Both the position numbers and the translations under genes were made by a program. A DNA stretch of 7,796 bases from the NCBI GenBank assembly GCA_013816225.1, contig JACDEQ010000096.1:1-7796 (forward strand). Reading direction: 5' to 3'. Positions 6,601-7,796 of the stretch are shown here, in pieces (position 1 is the stretch's first letter; each line of letters opens with the position of its first letter). A model generated the notes under the pieces. It ran no database searches. It saw nothing but the letters and a program-made list of their open reading frames with translations, and was not told the origin of the DNA. The stretch is from Armatimonadota bacterium. Lineage in GTDB: Bacteria > Armatimonadota > Fimbriimonadia > Fimbriimonadales > ATM1.

Positions 6601-6658
6601 CACCCCGCTCTTCTCCGACACCCACGTTCTGCGGGGAAGGGTCATAATTAGGGCAGCG

Positions 6659-6988
6659 TTGAAGCTTGTAGTCGCCGTCGTCCATAGTTGTGATAAGAAC
6701 CGGGTGGTCGAAGACCTCGTTCGGAACGGGTTCAAGTTCACGATCATAGGGTCCACCGGCGGGTTCCTTCGCGAGGGCAACACCACGTTTCTAGTCGGAG
6801 TGGAGGACGGTGAGAAGGACGCGCTCATCTCGCTGATCCAGCAGAACTGCAAGGCGCGCGAACAGATGGTGAATGTCTTGCCGCCGGACGCATCGCCTGT
6901 CGGCACGTTCGTGCCAAGCCCGATCAAGGTCCCGGTGGGCGGCGCGATCGCCTTTGTCTTGGACGTCGAGCAGTTTGAGCGTTTCTGA
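6659..6988 (+). CDS. darA: Cyclic-di-AMP receptor-like protein (DarA/PstA, DUF970)
   Basis: The protein has 109 residues, the same length class as Bacillus subtilis DarA, a trimeric PII-like protein that binds cyclic di-AMP in the cytoplasm; its downstream target is not known. The signature is complete: KLVVAVV at the N-terminus, STGGFLREGNTTFLVGVED (residues 32-50), NCKAREQ, then P-I-K-V-PVGGAIAFVL and VEQFERF at the end. Thr28, Phe36, Leu37, Asn41 and Gly47 line up with the ligand pocket of known members. Lys26 replaces the usual Arg and His9 the usual Gln. The start is TTG at 6659, five bases after AGGG (6650-6653); no in-frame ATG fits, and the TTG places the conserved KLxxAVV at residue 2. 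The gap to the prepilin-like gene is 58 bases. The stop lies 14 bases inside the holB frame, and DarA and HolB are also near neighbours in Bacillus. Confidence 0.9.
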   Translation: MKLVVAVVHSCDKNRVVEDLVRNGFKFTIIGSTGGFLREGNTTFLVGVEDGEKDALISLIQQNCKAREQMVNVLPPDASPVGTFVPSPIKVPVGGAIAFVLDVEQFERF

Positions 6989-7796
6989 GGCTGCGGGGCC
7001 CCGGGCCCTCGCCCTTATCGGTTCGTTAGGCGCTGCCGATGCCTGGGTGCCGGCGCTGGTCGCGGGAGAAGAGGGCGCTGGCCAAAGTGGCCTTTCGCGC
7101 TCGCTCACCGCATCCTTTCTATGCCTACGGCCTCGAGATGGCCGGCCGTGCGGAGAATGCCAAGCCTGCGTGTCGGTCGCGAGGGACGCGTGCCCCGACC
7201 TCCTATTGGTCGAGCCGGGGGGCCGGTCCGACCTGATCGTGCTCGGCCAGATCGTGCTGGACAAGCGCAATCCGCAGCCGCACATCCGCGAGTTCATCCA
7301 GGCGCCGCCGGTGGTTGCGCGGTCGAAGGTGGTGCTCGTCGAGCGAGCCGAGCGCTTCAACGCAGACGCCGCGAACGCGCTGCTCAAGATGCTCGAAGAG
7401 CCGCCCGACTGGGCGAGGTTCATCCTGACGACGAACGCGGCGAGCCGCATCATCCCGACCGTGCGCTCGCGGTGCCTGCTCGTGCCATGCGACTTCTCGG
7501 AGGCCGAGCCCGGCTTCGTCTCGACGATCTCCGGAGGCGCGCCCGAGCTGGCGGCCAAGCTTAGCGAGCCCGGCCAGGCCCCGTTTCTGGAGCAGTTCGA
7601 GGCGTGGCTGTCGGCGCTACTCGGCCGCCGCCGTGAGGAGGCGCTGAAGGTGAGCGAAGAGTTCCAGGAGCTCGCCGACCTCTATCGCGACGACGACGAC
7701 TCCCGCCTAGCCCGCGCCGAGGTGGTCAAGCTCTTCGCCAACTGGCTTGCAGCGAACGCGCGGTCGGACATGCTGCGCGGCGCGCTGGAGATGCAC
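6975..7796 (+). CDS. holB: DNA polymerase III subunit delta' (HolB), N-terminal 274 codons (runs off the right edge)
   Basis: Delta' is the fixed part of the clamp loader that places the beta sliding clamp on DNA. The open frame continues to the window edge with no stop. Features in order are: a degenerate P-loop region, AGEEGAGQSG (30-39), where the Walker Lys is Gln37; a four-Cys zinc module, Cys50, Cys59, Cys62 and Cys65 (CGECQAC); PHIREFIQ (102-109); KVVLVERAERFN (118-129); ANALLKMLEEPP (133-144); and IPTVRSRC, with the conserved SRC at 165-167. A non-functional P-loop is normal for delta'. The start is uncertain: TTG at 6975 overlaps the end of the darA-like gene and keeps the N-terminal RALALIGSL segment, while GTG at 7047 would give a protein shorter by 24 residues. 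No good Shine-Dalgarno site is seen, which suggests coupling to the upstream gene. The region is visibly more GC-rich than the operon at 1700-3600. Confidence 0.92.
   Translation, partial: MSVSEAAGPRALALIGSLGAADAWVPALVAGEEGAGQSGLSRSLTASFLCLRPRDGRPCGECQACVSVARDACPDLLLVEPGGRSDLIVLGQIVLDKRNPQPHIREFIQAPPVVARSKVVLVERAERFNADAANALLKMLEEPPDWARFILTTNAASRIIPTVRSRCLLVPCDFSEAEPGFVSTISGGAPELAAKLSEPGQAPFLEQFEAWLSALLGRRREEALKVSEEFQELADLYRDDDDSRLARAEVVKLFANWLAANARSDMLRGALEMH

Noticed and set aside
6603..6636. CCCCGC and GCGGGG inverted repeat between the prepilin-like and darA-like genes
   Set aside because: The 22-base loop and the lack of a T run make it a poor intrinsic terminator; it may be chance.
6643..6648. 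CATAAT resembling a -10 box just before the darA-like gene
   Set aside because: No -35 is found at a suitable distance and the start site would leave almost no leader, so it is not called a promoter.
5953..6927. Long open frame on the minus strand opposite the prepilin-like and darA-like genes
   Set aside because: It is antisense to two well-supported genes, has a compositionally odd protein rich in Arg, Val and Ser, and shows no recognisable domain; it is a shadow of GC-rich coding DNA.
6791..7558. Open frame on the minus strand opposite holB
   Set aside because: It lies antisense to clear HolB motifs (ALLKMLEEPP, SRC) and translates to low-complexity Ser/Arg/Ala-rich sequence.

Overview
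The window looks like a piece of chromosome from a diderm bacterium, most likely of the Armatimonadota (Fimbriimonadia-like). That placement is an inference. It rests on a type IV prepilin-like protein with the H-X9-DG ending and the segment LFPVFSQAKEAAKQ, a style common in that group and in Planctomycetes. Other points are a lipopolysaccharide gene (Kdo transferase), several TTG starts and mostly weak Shine-Dalgarno sites. No rRNA, tRNA, CRISPR array, insertion sequence or integrase was seen.

Left part, minus strand (1-1676): the start of a secreted protein gene runs off the left edge. A complete YmdB-family phosphodiesterase gene lies 18 bases upstream of it. Further upstream is the wreck of a secreted alpha/beta hydrolase gene, readable only by changing frame at least twice and cut off soon after its nucleophile serine.

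Middle part, plus strand (1705-5524): a tightly packed operon holds a DUF374/LpxJ-type acyltransferase, a Kdo transferase (waaA/kdtA) and 1-deoxy-D-xylulose-5-phosphate synthase (dxs). The genes overlap by 4 bases at each junction (TTGA, then ATGA). The first two fit outer-membrane lipid A and Kdo assembly, and dxs opens the MEP isoprenoid pathway. A structured region of about 100 bases with a hairpin and a T run follows and probably ends the transcript.

Right part, plus strand (5694-7796): a clear extended -10 promoter drives a prepilin-like H-X9-DG gene. After it come a 109-residue cyclic-di-AMP receptor-like protein (DarA/PstA, DUF970) and the first 274 codons of the DNA polymerase III delta' subunit gene (holB), whose TTG start lies inside the end of the darA-like gene. 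The darA-holB neighbourhood also exists in Bacillus subtilis. The remaining coding regions are ordinary housekeeping or envelope genes. The points most worth a second look are the decayed hydrolase, the lipid A/isoprenoid operon, the darA-holB overlap and the structured RNA after dxs.
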